Notes under the pieces: generated by a model
Databases searched by the model: none
What the model was told of the DNA's origin: nothing
The model's input: only the letters and a program-made list of their open reading frames with translations
Assembly (NCBI RefSeq): GCF_002198715.1
Contig: NZ_MWLK01000026.1
Location: 106,791 to 170,790 of the forward strand
Direction of reading: 5' to 3'
Origin: Rhodomicrobium sp. R_RK_3
Lineage (GTDB): Bacteria > Pseudomonadota > Alphaproteobacteria > Rhizobiales > Rhodomicrobiaceae
Length of the DNA stretch: 64,000 bases
Translations under genes and position numbers: made by a program
In this document: piece by piece, positions 9,003 through 18,250 of the stretch
How positions within the stretch are numbered: the stretch's first letter is position 1
Layout of the letters: each line of letters begins with the position of its first letter

Positions 9003-10628
9003 TCAGGCGCTCAGCTTGAAGCGGGACACGCTGCTCCGTAAATTGCCGGTGACTTGATTGAGGTCGTTGATCGACTCGGTCGATTGATGCAGCGAGTCGA
9101 CGGTCTGCTGCGCCGCTTCCGTCAATTGCAGCAGCGCCTCGCTGATCTGCTCCGCGCCGGTGGCTTGGCCTTGCATCCCCTCGCTCACCAGGTCGAAATG
9201 CGGGACCAGCGCCTGCACCTGCCGGACGATTTCCGACAATTGCCCGCCGACCTGCTGCACATTGCTCATGCCGCGCCGCACCTCTTCCGAGAACTTGTCC
9301 ATCCCCATGACGCTGGCGGAGATCGCGGACTGGATTTCCTTGATCATCTGCTCGATGTCGTAGGTGGCGACGCCGGTCTGGTCCGCCAGACGGCGAATTT
9401 CCGTGGCGACGACCGCGAAGCCGCGGCCATACTCGCCGGCCTTCTCGGCTTCGATCGCCGCGTTGAGCGAGAGCAGATTGGTCTGGTCGGCGACTTTCGT
9501 GATCGTGGTCACGACCTGGTTAATGTTGCCGGCTTTCTCATTCAGGACGCCGAGCTTGGCGTTGATCGTGCTCGCCGCATCGGTGACCTGGCGCATGGTT
9601 TCCTCCATGCTGGAGACGCCAGCCTGACCGTTCACCGCCAAACCGGCCGTCTCTTCCGCGACCGCCGCGACCTCGTGGATGGTCCGCAGCAAATCTCTCG
9701 ACGTGGCTAAGATTTCCTTGGATGTGGCGCCAACTTCCGTGGTCGTCGCCGCGATCTCGGTCGCGGTCGCCTGCTGCTGTTTCGAGGTCGCCGCCATCTC
9801 GGTCATCGAGGTGCTGACCTGGATGCCCGATTTCTGCACCTCGCCGACCAGCGTCGTCACCTCGTCCACCATGCGGTTGAAACCGGTTGCGAGGGCGCCG
9901 AACTCGTCATTGCGCTCGACCTCGACGCGGCGCGAAAAATCGCCTTGCCGCATCGCGTCGATGGCGACGACCAGCGCCTTCAGCGGTTTGGTCACGGCCC
10001 GGATCAGGTGATAGCCGCCCAACGTGGACAGAAGCAGCGCCACCAGCAGGCCGATGCCGATCGCCATGAGCGTGGTCCATACGGCCGATTGGATTCTCTC
10101 CACCGCCGCGTCGGCGCTGGATAGATTGTAAGTCAGAATGGCGTGGATGGCGGCGCGCGTCTGTTCGAACGCGGGTTGAAACTCGGAGATGTTCAGGTTT
10201 CTGGCGTCCTCGTCGCGCGAGGCCCGGCTCGCGCGCAGCACCTTGTCCTGCGCGGCAAAATAGGTGGCGAGCGCGCGCTGATAAGCCTCAAAGATCTGGC
10301 GGTCTTCCGCTTGCAGGATCGTGAGCTCGTAGGCGCGCGCCTGGGTTTCCAACAGAATCCTGTTGGCGGCGAGTTGCACTTCTTTCGCTTGCATCTCGGC
10401 CGGGTCGGAGAGGGCGATATGGGCTTCCGTCAGTGCATAATCCACGACCAGCGTGTTCGCGAGATTGGCGCTGCTGGCGATGCCCGGCAGCGAATCCTCC
10501 TGCATGGCGCGCACCTCCCGCTCGGCATTCTTGAGCTCGATGAACGCGATGAGGCCAACGATCGCAAGCACGGCGAGTATCCCGGCGAAAATGCCGAGAA
10601 TACGGTTGCGAACGCTCAGGTTTTTCAT
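9003..10628 (-). CDS. wspA: Methyl-accepting chemotaxis-type receptor (WspA)
   Basis: A 541-residue transmembrane receptor and the first gene of the operon. TM1 at about 10-31, a periplasmic four-helix-bundle region 32-183 (4HB_MCP type), TM2 at 184-204, HAMP 206-258, then the coiled-coil signalling domain with the hairpin tip at about 379-417 (ADQTNLLSLNAAIEAEKAGE). No C-terminal NWETF-like tether is present. In Pseudomonas, WspA senses surface contact or cell-envelope stress. The ATG at 10628 lacks a strong Shine-Dalgarno sequence. A divergent sensor kinase gene starts 197 bp away. Confidence 0.93.
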   Translation of the reverse strand: MKNLSVRNRILGIFAGILAVLAIVGLIAFIELKNAEREVRAMQEDSLPGIASSANLANTLVVDYALTEAHIALSDPAEMQAKEVQLAANRILLETQARAYELTILQAEDRQIFEAYQRALATYFAAQDKVLRASRASRDEDARNLNISEFQPAFEQTRAAIHAILTYNLSSADAAVERIQSAVWTTLMAIGIGLLVALLLSTLGGYHLIRAVTKPLKALVVAIDAMRQGDFSRRVEVERNDEFGALATGFNRMVDEVTTLVGEVQKSGIQVSTSMTEMAATSKQQQATATEIAATTTEVGATSKEILATSRDLLRTIHEVAAVAEETAGLAVNGQAGVSSMEETMRQVTDAASTINAKLGVLNEKAGNINQVVTTITKVADQTNLLSLNAAIEAEKAGEYGRGFAVVATEIRRLADQTGVATYDIEQMIKEIQSAISASVMGMDKFSEEVRRGMSNVQQVGGQLSEIVRQVQALVPHFDLVSEGMQGQATGAEQISEALLQLTEAAQQTVDSLHQSTESINDLNQVTGNLRSSVSRFKLSA

Positions 10629-10825
10629 GGTTGCACGGCTTACGCGTTGCCGATGATCCGCGCGTGCGCAAACGCGGTTGCGCGGAGCGCAAGATTCGAC
10701 GACAGGCTAGTTGCGATGAGTGAAGGGACCGATAATGCCGGTCGGGAGGCCTGTCCCGCCTGGACCGGTAGCCGTGAGCCTCGCCGGGCTGTACAAGGGG
10801 GCGCGGCATCGACAATATTCGGGCA

Positions 10826-12526
10826 ATGCGCGTTTCCTGGTTCTCGCACATCGCCGTCCGCTATGCCGCCGCCATGGTCGCCGTGACCATGCTGCCGCTG
10901 GCGGTGGTGCTGTTCGCCTATGACCGCTATGCCAGCAGCCTGCTCGACGTGCTCTCCGGCAGCGACGCCGGCCAGCGCCTTGCCGGCGCGCAGGGGCGGC
11001 TCGCAAGCTTCATCGAGGGGCGCTTCGCCCAGCTCGACACGCTGGCGACCTATCCCGATCTGCCCATGGCCCTCACCTTGGAGAAAGGCTCGCCGCCGCC
11101 CGGCGTGCGCGCGGTGCTCGAATATGAGGCCGACAATCCGGATCTCTACGGCATCCTGATCTTCGACGCGCAGGGCAAGCTGATGCACGCCATCCCCAGC
11201 CAGGCCGCCACCGGCGAGCCCTATTGGGGCGGCAGCTGGGAGCCGCTGATGGGCGACGCGCCGCGAACCAAGATGCTGCGCGGCGAGGTGATCGGCCCGT
11301 TCCTGCCCGATGACGGCCGCCCCGGCGCCTTCCTGATGATGCGCAATCTGCCGGCCTTTCTCGGCGAGGAATCGGCCGGCGAAATCTCCATCGCCCTGCA
11401 TGTGCGGCTGTCCTCGCTGACCGAACTGCTCGGCCGCGACGACACCGGCGGCATCGTCCAGCCCGTGCTGCTGACGCCGCAGAATGTGGCGCTGACCGCC
11501 GTGGGGCGGCCGGTCTCCGGTTCGGCCCATATCGCGCGCAAGCAGGAGATCCTGCCGGGCTGGTCCGTCGCCCTGACCGACGATTCGGCGAACCTCGTCC
11601 AGCCGCTCGGCAAAATTCGCGAGACGCTGATCGGCGCGGCGCTGCTCGTCATCATCTCGATCGCGGGATTGGTGGCGCTGCTCGGCGGCAAGCTCAACCG
11701 GCGCATCGGCCGGCTGGTCGACGGCTCGGCGGCGCTCGCCGAGGGCCAGCTCGGCACCCGCATCGTCGACGAGGGCAATGACGAGCTGGCGGCGCTCGCC
11801 AGCGCCTTCAACCGCATGGCGGTGCGCCAGCGCGACACGCTGAGCGCCGCCGTCGAGGTCGAGAAGATGGCGGTGCTCGGCCGCTTCGCAACCAGCTTCG
11901 CGCATGAGGTGCGCAATCCGCTCGCCGCCGTGAAGACCGCCGTCCAGGCGCTGCTGACGACCGACGAGAAGCCCGACCGCCGCCGCCTCCTGCACGGCAT
12001 GGACGAGGAGATCGACCGGCTCGATGAAAGCCTGCGCGATTTCCTGGCCTATGCGCGGCCGGCGCCGCCCTCGCCGCGCCGCGTCGTCATGGAGGACGTG
12101 CTGCGGCGCTGCGAGACGCTGGTCGCGCACCAATTGCAGTCCTGCAATATCGCGCTCATAATCCTGGGTGAGACAGGGCTTGCCATTCATGTCGATCCGT
12201 TCCATTTGCAGCAGATCCTGATGAATCTGGTGGCCAATGCGATCGACGCGATGCCGGAGGGCGGCCGGATCACGCTGCGGGTCAGACGGGCTGGGGGACA
12301 GGGTATTATCGAGGTCAGCGACACCGGCGAGGGCATTGCGCCCGAAATGCTGGACAGGATCATGGAGCCGTTCGTCACCACGCGGCAGGAGGGATCCGGC
12401 CTCGGCCTGCCGATCTCGCGCCAGCTCGCGGAACTCAACAAGGGCGGCTTCGCGCTCGCCAGCCAGCCCGGCCACGGCACCACTGCGACGGTGACGCTGC
12501 CGCGCGAGGATGGCGCCTCCGCATGA
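10826..12526 (+). CDS. Membrane sensor histidine kinase
   Basis: 566 residues: TM1 about 11-32, an extracytoplasmic sensor of about 230 residues (Cache-like size, no confident match by eye), TM2 about 266-288, HAMP 289-340, a HisKA domain with phospho-acceptor His360 (FAHEVRNPLAAVK), and a HATPase with N box NLVANAIDAM, G1 DTGEGI and G2 GSGLGLPISRQL. It overlaps its partner response regulator by 4 bp (ATGA, 12523-12526), so the pair is almost surely cognate. Ligand unknown; the downstream binding protein under the tandem dyads suggests a small organic acid or amino-acid-like signal (inference). Confidence 0.92.
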   Translation: MRVSWFSHIAVRYAAAMVAVTMLPLAVVLFAYDRYASSLLDVLSGSDAGQRLAGAQGRLASFIEGRFAQLDTLATYPDLPMALTLEKGSPPPGVRAVLEYEADNPDLYGILIFDAQGKLMHAIPSQAATGEPYWGGSWEPLMGDAPRTKMLRGEVIGPFLPDDGRPGAFLMMRNLPAFLGEESAGEISIALHVRLSSLTELLGRDDTGGIVQPVLLTPQNVALTAVGRPVSGSAHIARKQEILPGWSVALTDDSANLVQPLGKIRETLIGAALLVIISIAGLVALLGGKLNRRIGRLVDGSAALAEGQLGTRIVDEGNDELAALASAFNRMAVRQRDTLSAAVEVEKMAVLGRFATSFAHEVRNPLAAVKTAVQALLTTDEKPDRRRLLHGMDEEIDRLDESLRDFLAYARPAPPSPRRVVMEDVLRRCETLVAHQLQSCNIALIILGETGLAIHVDPFHLQQILMNLVANAIDAMPEGGRITLRVRRAGGQGIIEVSDTGEGIAPEMLDRIMEPFVTTRQEGSGLGLPISRQLAELNKGGFALASQPGHGTTATVTLPREDGASA

Positions 12527-13854
12527 CCCGGCCTTGCGTGCTTATCATCGACGACGAGGCCAATCTGGTCAGCTCCGTCGCCTACGGGCTTGGGGCGTAC
12601 GGTTTCAACGGCATCGGCGCGGCCAATGCGGCGGAAGGGCTCGACCTTGCCGGCAAACGCCAGCCGAGCGCCATCCTGCTCGACCAGAAGCTGCCCGACG
12701 GGCTCGGCATCGACCTGATCGCCCCTTTGCGCGCGCTGGACGAAACCGCGCCCATCATCATGATCTCGGCCCATGGCGACATCCCGACCGCCGTCGAGGC
12801 GGTGCGGCGCGGCGCCTATGATTTCGTGACCAAGCCGTTCGAGCTGGACGATCTCGTCGGCGTCCTGCGCCGGGCGCTCGCCCCGCGCCGCTTAGGCCCG
12901 CGCGCGAAGGCGGTCGGCGAGGCACCGGGGGCGTTCCAGGTCGAAATCTCGGACGTGATGAAGGAATTGCGCTCGACGGTCGAGATCGTCGCCAAGAGCA
13001 CGGCGCGCATCGTGCTGCTGCTCGGCGCCTCCGGCGTCGGCAAGGGGTTTACCGCCCGCGCCATGCATGAGGCGAGCCCGCGCGCCGAAGGTCCGTTCAT
13101 CGTCGTCAACTGCGCCGCGCTGCCCGGCGACCTGCTCGAAGCGGAGCTGTTCGGCATCGAGCGCGATGCCCATGCCGGCGGGGGGCAGGGGCATCCGGGC
13201 CTCGTCGAGGCGGCGCAGGGTGGCACGCTGTTTCTCGACGAGATCGGCGATGTGCCGCTGCCGCTGCAGGCCAAGCTCCTGCGCTTCCTGGAGAGCCGCC
13301 ACTATCGGCGGCTCGGCGCCAGCCGCGAGCAGATCGCCGATATCAGGGTGATCGCGGCGTCGAACAAAAATCTCGGCGATGAGGTCGATGCCGGCCGCTT
13401 CCGCGCCGATCTGTTCTACCGGCTGAACGTCGTGCCCGTCGCCATCCCCAACCTTGCCGACCATAGCGAGGACGCGCTGCCGCTCGCCCGCCATTTCGCC
13501 GGGCGCGCCGTCGCGCTGGAGACGACGCCGCCCATCGATTTCACCGCCGATGCGGCTGAGTTGCTGGCCGATTACGAATGGCCCGGCAATGTCCGCGAGC
13601 TGGCCAATCTGGTCGAACGCCTGACCATCCTTTATCCCGGCCGGACCATCGAGCCGGAGCATCTGCCGCCGGAATTCTCCGGCGCGCTGGCCGATGGCGT
13701 GCCCTCCATCGGCGCGCTTTTGGAGGATACCGAGCGGGAAATCCTCGTGCGCGCCCTGCGTGCTGCCGACGGCCATAAGGGCAAAGCCGCCGACGCGCTC
13801 GGCATTTCCCGCCACGCCTTGAAGCGGCGGCTGAAGCGTGTCGGCATGGCCTGA
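12523..13854 (+). CDS. NtrC-family response regulator without GAFTGA
   Basis: 443 residues: receiver with Asp54 (ILLDQKLPDG) and Lys104; AAA+ domain with Walker A GASGVGKG (168-175) and Walker B GGTLFLDEIGD; C-terminal Fis-type helix-turn-helix ending HALKRRLKRVGMA. The L1 loop that contacts sigma-54 (GAFTGA in active enhancer proteins) reads DAHAGG at about 215-220, so sigma-54 activation is unlikely. Such variants (for example Rhodobacter NtrC) work with the housekeeping sigma factor. The first of two identical-arm dyads (13852-13868) overlaps its own stop codon, and both precede the binding-protein gene. Confidence 0.92.
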   Translation: MTRPCVLIIDDEANLVSSVAYGLGAYGFNGIGAANAAEGLDLAGKRQPSAILLDQKLPDGLGIDLIAPLRALDETAPIIMISAHGDIPTAVEAVRRGAYDFVTKPFELDDLVGVLRRALAPRRLGPRAKAVGEAPGAFQVEISDVMKELRSTVEIVAKSTARIVLLLGASGVGKGFTARAMHEASPRAEGPFIVVNCAALPGDLLEAELFGIERDAHAGGGQGHPGLVEAAQGGTLFLDEIGDVPLPLQAKLLRFLESRHYRRLGASREQIADIRVIAASNKNLGDEVDAGRFRADLFYRLNVVPVAIPNLADHSEDALPLARHFAGRAVALETTPPIDFTADAAELLADYEWPGNVRELANLVERLTILYPGRTIEPEHLPPEFSGALADGVPSIGALLEDTEREILVRALRAADGHKGKAADALGISRHALKRRLKRVGMA

Positions 13855-13898
13855 GCGGAATCCGCTCATCGGAGCAGAGATTGAGCGGTTTCCGCTCA
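13852..13898. promoter_or_regulatory. Tandem 17-bp dyads, probable operator for the NtrC-like regulator
   Basis: Two copies of TGAGCGG-N3-CCGCTCA lie at 13852-13868 (N3 = AAT) and 13882-13898 (N3 = TTT). Arms are identical and perfectly complementary, and the centres are 30 bp apart, close to three helical turns, so dimers would bind the same DNA face. A possible sigma-70-like promoter lies downstream (TTTACA, 18 bp, TATGCT at about 13972-14001); no -24/-12 promoter is visible. The placement between the regulator and the binding-protein gene is what an activator site would show. Confidence 0.7.
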
Positions 13899-14052
13899 GT
13901 ATAAATATTTCGCTATGCAAAAACACTCGAATAAGCCTTTGCCGCAATTGCTGCAACATTTGCGACTATGCTTTACACGTCTTCAGATCTTCAGTTATGC
14001 TGCGCTCGAAGCCTGAGCCTGGACAATATGATCAGCTTGCCTGGGAGGTGAG

Positions 14053-15348
14053 ATGCGTTTTTGCGTGGCCGGCGCCCTGCTGATGCTTCTGGCCGGTCTT
14101 GCCGCGGCGCCGTCATGGGCCGAGGAGAGCAAGGGCTTTGTCGATATCGGCTGCATGTATCCGATGACCGGGCGCGGCGCGCTCTACGGACGCGACAGCA
14201 TCGCCGCCCTCGAAATGGCCGTGGACGAAGTCAACGCGGCCGGCGGCGCGGCGGGCTATCAGTTCCGCATCTTCCGCGCCGATTCCCAGTCGAAGCCGGC
14301 TTTCGCGGTTTCCATCGCCCGCCGCTTCATCACCGAGCGCAAGGTGCATTTTCTCTGCGGCGTGGTCAGTTCCTCGGTCGGACTGGCCGTCAGCGAGGTG
14401 GCGCGAGAGCACAAGAAGATCTTCATCGGCACCGATCACGCCTCCTCGCGGCTGACGATCGAGAATGCGCATCCCTATTATTTCCGCGTCTCGAACAATG
14501 TCTATCAGGCGATGGCGGCGGGCGCGCTCTGGCTTGCCGAGGCGCAGAAAAAGCGCGGCTGGAAGACCATCGCCTTCATCGGGCCGGATTATGAATATGG
14601 CCGTGGCGCCTGGGCCGACCTGCGCTCCAAGCTGGATGAGGCGGGGGTGCAATATGAGGTGATCGGCGATCTCTGGCCAAAGCTCTATGAGCCCGATTTC
14701 GCCCTCTACATCGCCGAGCTGAAGCGGCTCAAGCCGGATGTGATCGTCAATGCGCATTGGGGCGGCGACTTCGTCGCCTTCGTCCGGCAAGCCAAGTCGC
14801 TGGGCCTGTTCGACATGCCCTCGATCTTCGCCAATTTCGACTCGGGCGGCAATTACGAGGTGATGAGCGTGCTCGAGGACGACATGCCGCTCGGGCTGGT
14901 GCTGTCGGCGCGCCATCACAACAACTGGCCCGACACCGAGCGCAACCGCCGTTTCGTCGACAGCTTCCACCAGCGCACCGGCCATTATCCAAGCTACGCC
15001 GCCGAGGGCGCCTATGCCGGCATCCTGGCCATCAAGCAGGCCGTCGCGATGGTGGGCAATCCGGATGATACCGAGGCGCTGATCGTGGCGCTGGAAGGCA
15101 TGGAGCTGGAATTGCCCGAAGACCCGGACGGCTTCCGCTCGCATATCGATCCGGCCACGCATCAGATCGTGCAGATGCAGGCCATCGGCACCGTCGTCCG
15201 CGACGACCGCTTTCCGCCGGCCAAGACCATGCTCGGCAATTTCGAGGTCTACGATGCCGACCGGCTGCTGCCCTCGCAGGAGGAGATCGTGCGCCGGCGC
15301 GGCGAGGTGGGCCGCTCGAGCAGCCTGCAATCCCCGCCTGTCCGATAG
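14053..15348 (+). CDS. Branched-chain amino acid-type ABC substrate-binding protein (orphan)
   Basis: 431 residues with a cleavable signal peptide (hydrophobic core about 5-17, cleavage near AAAPSWAEE). The mature protein has the type I periplasmic-binding fold of LivJ/AmiC relatives: IGCMYPMTGRGALYGRDSI at the N-terminus, LCGVVSSSVGLAVSEV, and GPDYEYGRGAW. GGGAGGTG precedes ATG 14053. No permease or ATPase gene is adjacent, so it may feed a distant transporter or act as a sensor partner. It follows the tandem dyads and precedes an exported cyclase gene by 85 bp, probably as one transcript. Confidence 0.88.
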   Translation: MRFCVAGALLMLLAGLAAAPSWAEESKGFVDIGCMYPMTGRGALYGRDSIAALEMAVDEVNAAGGAAGYQFRIFRADSQSKPAFAVSIARRFITERKVHFLCGVVSSSVGLAVSEVAREHKKIFIGTDHASSRLTIENAHPYYFRVSNNVYQAMAAGALWLAEAQKKRGWKTIAFIGPDYEYGRGAWADLRSKLDEAGVQYEVIGDLWPKLYEPDFALYIAELKRLKPDVIVNAHWGGDFVAFVRQAKSLGLFDMPSIFANFDSGGNYEVMSVLEDDMPLGLVLSARHHNNWPDTERNRRFVDSFHQRTGHYPSYAAEGAYAGILAIKQAVAMVGNPDDTEALIVALEGMELELPEDPDGFRSHIDPATHQIVQMQAIGTVVRDDRFPPAKTMLGNFEVYDADRLLPSQEEIVRRRGEVGRSSSLQSPPVR

Positions 15349-15433
15349 GCCGGGATGGCGCCGAAGATCCGTGCCTCGCCTCGATGCGGGACGCGGCAAA
15401 TGCCCAACGAGGCACAAGGGAGGAGGCAAAGCG

Positions 15434-16387
15434 ATGTGGAAGTTTTGGAGGCCGGCGGTGCTCGGCTTGTCGATCGCCGCGCTTGCGGCGGGTGGTGCGG
15501 CGGCTCAGGACAATCCGGGCTGGTGCAAATCGAAATGGGGCCCCGACGATGAAAGGGGCGCGGCCAATATGATCACGCCGGAATCGGTTCTCGCCGCGAC
15601 CAAGCTGGTGAAGACCGGCAAGACCTATCCGCTCGGCGTCGAGACCAACGCCAAGACCCCGGCCTTCGCGCCGCGCACCTGGGCAACCATCGTGCTGCAG
15701 CCGGGGCAGGCGGGCGGCGTCACGCTCGGTGCGACGAAGACCAGCTATAATGACGACATCTATATGGGCTGGGTCGGCACCGGCTCGCAGATCGACGGCC
15801 TCGGCCATCTCGGCATCGACAATGTCTATTATAATTGCTTCAAGAGCGCCGATTTCGTCGCCGCCAACGGGCTGAAGAAGCTCGGCATCGAAAAGATCCC
15901 GCCGATCGTCGCGCGCGGCATCGTGCTCGACATGACCGCCGTCGCGGGCGAGAAGCCGGTCAAGGAAGGCACCGCGTTCAACAAGAAGGAGATCGACGCC
16001 GCGCTGCAGCGCCAGGGCATCGAACTCCGCAAGGGCGACGTGGTGCTGTTCTATACGGGCTGGCTCGACCTCGTCGGCAAGGACGACGCGCGCTATAACA
16101 AGGCGGAGCCGGGCCTTGGCAAGGAAGGCGCCGAATATCTGGCCAGCAAAGAGGTGCTGGCCGTCGGCGCGGACACTTGGGGCCTCGAGGTGCTGCCTTT
16201 CGAGCCGGGCGTCGGCGTCTTCGAAGTGCACCAGATCCTGCTCGCCAAGAACGGCATGCATATTCTGGAGAACATGAACACCGCCGCCTTGGTCGCCGAC
16301 CAGGCGTGGGAGTTCATGTTTGTCGAAAGTCATGGCCGGATCACCGGGGGGGTGCAGGCGATCATCAACCCCGTCGCGATCCGCTGA
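15434..16387 (+). CDS. Exported cyclase-family (kynurenine formamidase-like) hydrolase
   Basis: 317 residues with a signal peptide (VLGLSIAALAAGGAAAQ). The mature part belongs to the cyclase superfamily of metal-dependent amide/lactone hydrolases. The usual HxGTHxD metal motif is present in the divergent form GTGSQIDGLGHLG, the variant seen in many members of unknown substrate. AGGAGG lies 7-12 bases before ATG 15434, which was chosen over longer frames because it gives the signal peptide. It probably acts on a periplasmic compound that the preceding binding protein recognises (inference from order only). Confidence 0.85.
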   Translation: MWKFWRPAVLGLSIAALAAGGAAAQDNPGWCKSKWGPDDERGAANMITPESVLAATKLVKTGKTYPLGVETNAKTPAFAPRTWATIVLQPGQAGGVTLGATKTSYNDDIYMGWVGTGSQIDGLGHLGIDNVYYNCFKSADFVAANGLKKLGIEKIPPIVARGIVLDMTAVAGEKPVKEGTAFNKKEIDAALQRQGIELRKGDVVLFYTGWLDLVGKDDARYNKAEPGLGKEGAEYLASKEVLAVGADTWGLEVLPFEPGVGVFEVHQILLAKNGMHILENMNTAALVADQAWEFMFVESHGRITGGVQAIINPVAIR

Positions 16388-16441
16388 AAAGTTTGCCGAG
16401 CCGGGTAGGTATTTTGAGACCGCAACCGAACCGGCGGATGT

Positions 16442-16468
16442 GGCGGATGGCCCCAGCAGCCATCCGCC
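16442..16468. terminator. Hairpin between convergent genes, likely bidirectional terminator
   Basis: A perfect 10-bp stem GGCGGATGGC / GCCATCCGCC with a 7-nt loop sits in the 138-bp gap between the cyclase gene (plus) and the transglutaminase gene (minus). Only a weak pyrimidine tract (CATCCTTTC) follows on the plus strand, so termination strength is uncertain. Confidence 0.6.
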
Positions 16469-16525
16469 CATCCTTTCACGAGCGGTGCGCGAGCGCCGCC
16501 GAATGGGCGGCCCTCAGTGCAAGCG

Positions 16526-17629
16526 TCACGCCGTCACTTCCTTGGCGATGATCTCATATTTCATGTTCGCCGCGTCGAGGCAGTCGAGGCGCTGGCCGCC
16601 GACTTCGGCTTGCGGGTACATCAGGAATTCCAGCTTCGGACCCTGTGCGCCCGGCAGCACCAGATCATGCGCGTCATTATAGGCGAGCCAGTTCATCTCC
16701 CAGGCGCCGAACAGCGCCTTGCGGGCGGCGGCGACTTTCGGATCGGTGAGTGCCAGATTGGCCGGCGGCTCTTCGAGCACCACCTTGCGCACGTCGGCCG
16801 GATCGACCGGCACCCAGCCATGGCTGGACAGATAGACCTCGGCGCGGCAATGCTGCGCCTTGGTGACGTTCTCCGAACCGGCGCCAAGGCTCTTGTAGCC
16901 GAATTTCGACGGCGCCACGCGCAAGCCGTAGACGTCGCGCGCGGGCAGCCCGGCGGCGCGGGCGAGGCCGACATAGAGCGCGTTCAGATCGGCGCATTTG
17001 CCGGCCAGATTGTTGGTCTTCAGCATGGCGGCGATATCGCCGATGCCGCAGCCGCGCGTCTTGGGATCGCGCTGGGTGTTGTCGACGATCCACTCATAGA
17101 TCAGCCGCGCCTTCTCCTCATCGCTCTTGGCGCCGCCGACGATCTTGTCCGAGGTCGTCTTGACGATGCCGTCGGTCGGGATGAGGTCGGTCGCGGCGGT
17201 GTAGAGCGCCCGGTCGGCATCGCTGAGCGCCGGGGCGCTGCCCTTGGCTGACAGGTCGATGGCCCGGTCGCGCGTGGCGAATTTGCTGGTCACCTCGACG
17301 ACGGGCGCGGCCTCGCTATCGGCCCAGACCACATGCAGGAACTCCGCGCCATATTTCGGGTCGCGGGCGATCTCGGCGCTCTTGGCGTTGGTGGTCCAGG
17401 TGCTGCCGCCCGGCTTGAACCAGTCCGGCTCGCTGAAGGCGGGAAGCGGAATCCATGATTGCATGGCGCCCGCGGGCTTGGCGATCTCGACGCGGGTCAC
17501 GACCTGGAAATTTCGCCAGGCACCGGGCGCGGGGGCGAATGTGGCCTGTGCGCTAGCCCCGCGCGGCAAGGCCGTGATGGCGGCAATCGCAGCGCCGGCT
17601 TTCAGCACGTCGCGCCTGTTAATGGTCAT
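16526..17629 (-). CDS. Tat-exported transglutaminase-like protein
   Basis: 367 residues. A twin-arginine signal (NRRDVLKAGAAIAA, cleavage near GASAQ) leads to a transglutaminase-like core with Cys212 (NLAGKCADLNALYVGLAR), His270 (SSHGWVPVD) and Asp276 forming the expected triad. In bacteria such proteins are mostly cysteine proteases or amidases rather than cross-linking enzymes. The GKCADLNALY context matches proteins with reduced cysteine needs, and a TlpA thioredoxin gene lies upstream on the same strand (36-bp gap), so the two may act together in the periplasm. Tat export suggests folding before secretion. Confidence 0.87.
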   Translation of the reverse strand: MTINRRDVLKAGAAIAAITALPRGASAQATFAPAPGAWRNFQVVTRVEIAKPAGAMQSWIPLPAFSEPDWFKPGGSTWTTNAKSAEIARDPKYGAEFLHVVWADSEAAPVVEVTSKFATRDRAIDLSAKGSAPALSDADRALYTAATDLIPTDGIVKTTSDKIVGGAKSDEEKARLIYEWIVDNTQRDPKTRGCGIGDIAAMLKTNNLAGKCADLNALYVGLARAAGLPARDVYGLRVAPSKFGYKSLGAGSENVTKAQHCRAEVYLSSHGWVPVDPADVRKVVLEEPPANLALTDPKVAAARKALFGAWEMNWLAYNDAHDLVLPGAQGPKLEFLMYPQAEVGGQRLDCLDAANMKYEIIAKEVTA

Positions 17630-17665
17630 GTTGCTTGCTCCTCCCTGTTGAAATGGGGTTTTCGG

Positions 17666-18250
17666 TCAATCGGTTGCGCTCGCGGCGACGCCGTCGAGCT
17701 TGGCCAGGATATCGGCGCGCATCCAGTCGAGGTCACCCTCGACATAGAGTCGCGGCGTCAGTTTCGCGTCCAGCACAAAGGTGGTCGGCAGACCGTAGAC
17801 GCCCCAGGACTTAGTGACGCTGCGGTCGCCGTCGAGCAGCACCGGAAACGGCACCGGCGCCGTCGAAAGGAAGCGGCGGACGCGGTCCGGGACTTCGCCG
17901 ACATCGATGGCGAGAATGGTGAAGGGCCGCCCGGCCCGGCGCTCGGCGAGCCGCGCCAGCGAGGCGAGTTCGGGGCGGCAGGGCGCGCAATAGGTGGCGA
18001 AGAAATGCACCAGGACGGTTTTGCCGGCATGGTCTGCGAGATCGGCCGTGGCGCCATCGAGCACGGGCAGCCTGAGCGGCGGCTTATTGCCTTCGGTCCA
18101 GGGTTGTAGTTGATTGTTGGACAGCGCCTGGGTGTCTTCGGCGGCGGGGTTTAAGCCGGTTTCCGCACGGCTCGCCAAAGATACGGAAAAGGCGGCGAGC
18201 CCGGAAATCAGGGCGATCCGGCCAATGCGCCGTGCAGGCGATGCGCGCAT
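17666..18250 (-). CDS. TlpA-like periplasmic thiol-disulfide oxidoreductase
   Basis: 194 residues from ATG 18250. A signal peptide (RIALISGLAAFSVSLASRAE) is followed by a thioredoxin fold with active site YCAPC (Cys88, Cys91; the common Trp is Tyr) and cis-Pro region YGLPTTFVLD. The frame stays open to ATG 18301 and 18340, but the chosen start gives a proper signal peptide at the N-terminus; there is no clear ribosome site for any of them. It precedes the transglutaminase gene by 36 bp, so both are probably co-transcribed, and it may keep its Cys reduced (inference). Confidence 0.8.
   Translation of the reverse strand: MRASPARRIGRIALISGLAAFSVSLASRAETGLNPAAEDTQALSNNQLQPWTEGNKPPLRLPVLDGATADLADHAGKTVLVHFFATYCAPCRPELASLARLAERRAGRPFTILAIDVGEVPDRVRRFLSTAPVPFPVLLDGDRSVTKSWGVYGLPTTFVLDAKLTPRLYVEGDLDWMRADILAKLDGVAASATD

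Noticed and set aside
13899..14052. Sigma-54 promoter before the orphan binding-protein gene
   Set aside because: No GG-N10-GC pair in a TGGCAC-N5-TTGC context; a weak sigma-70-like pair fits better.
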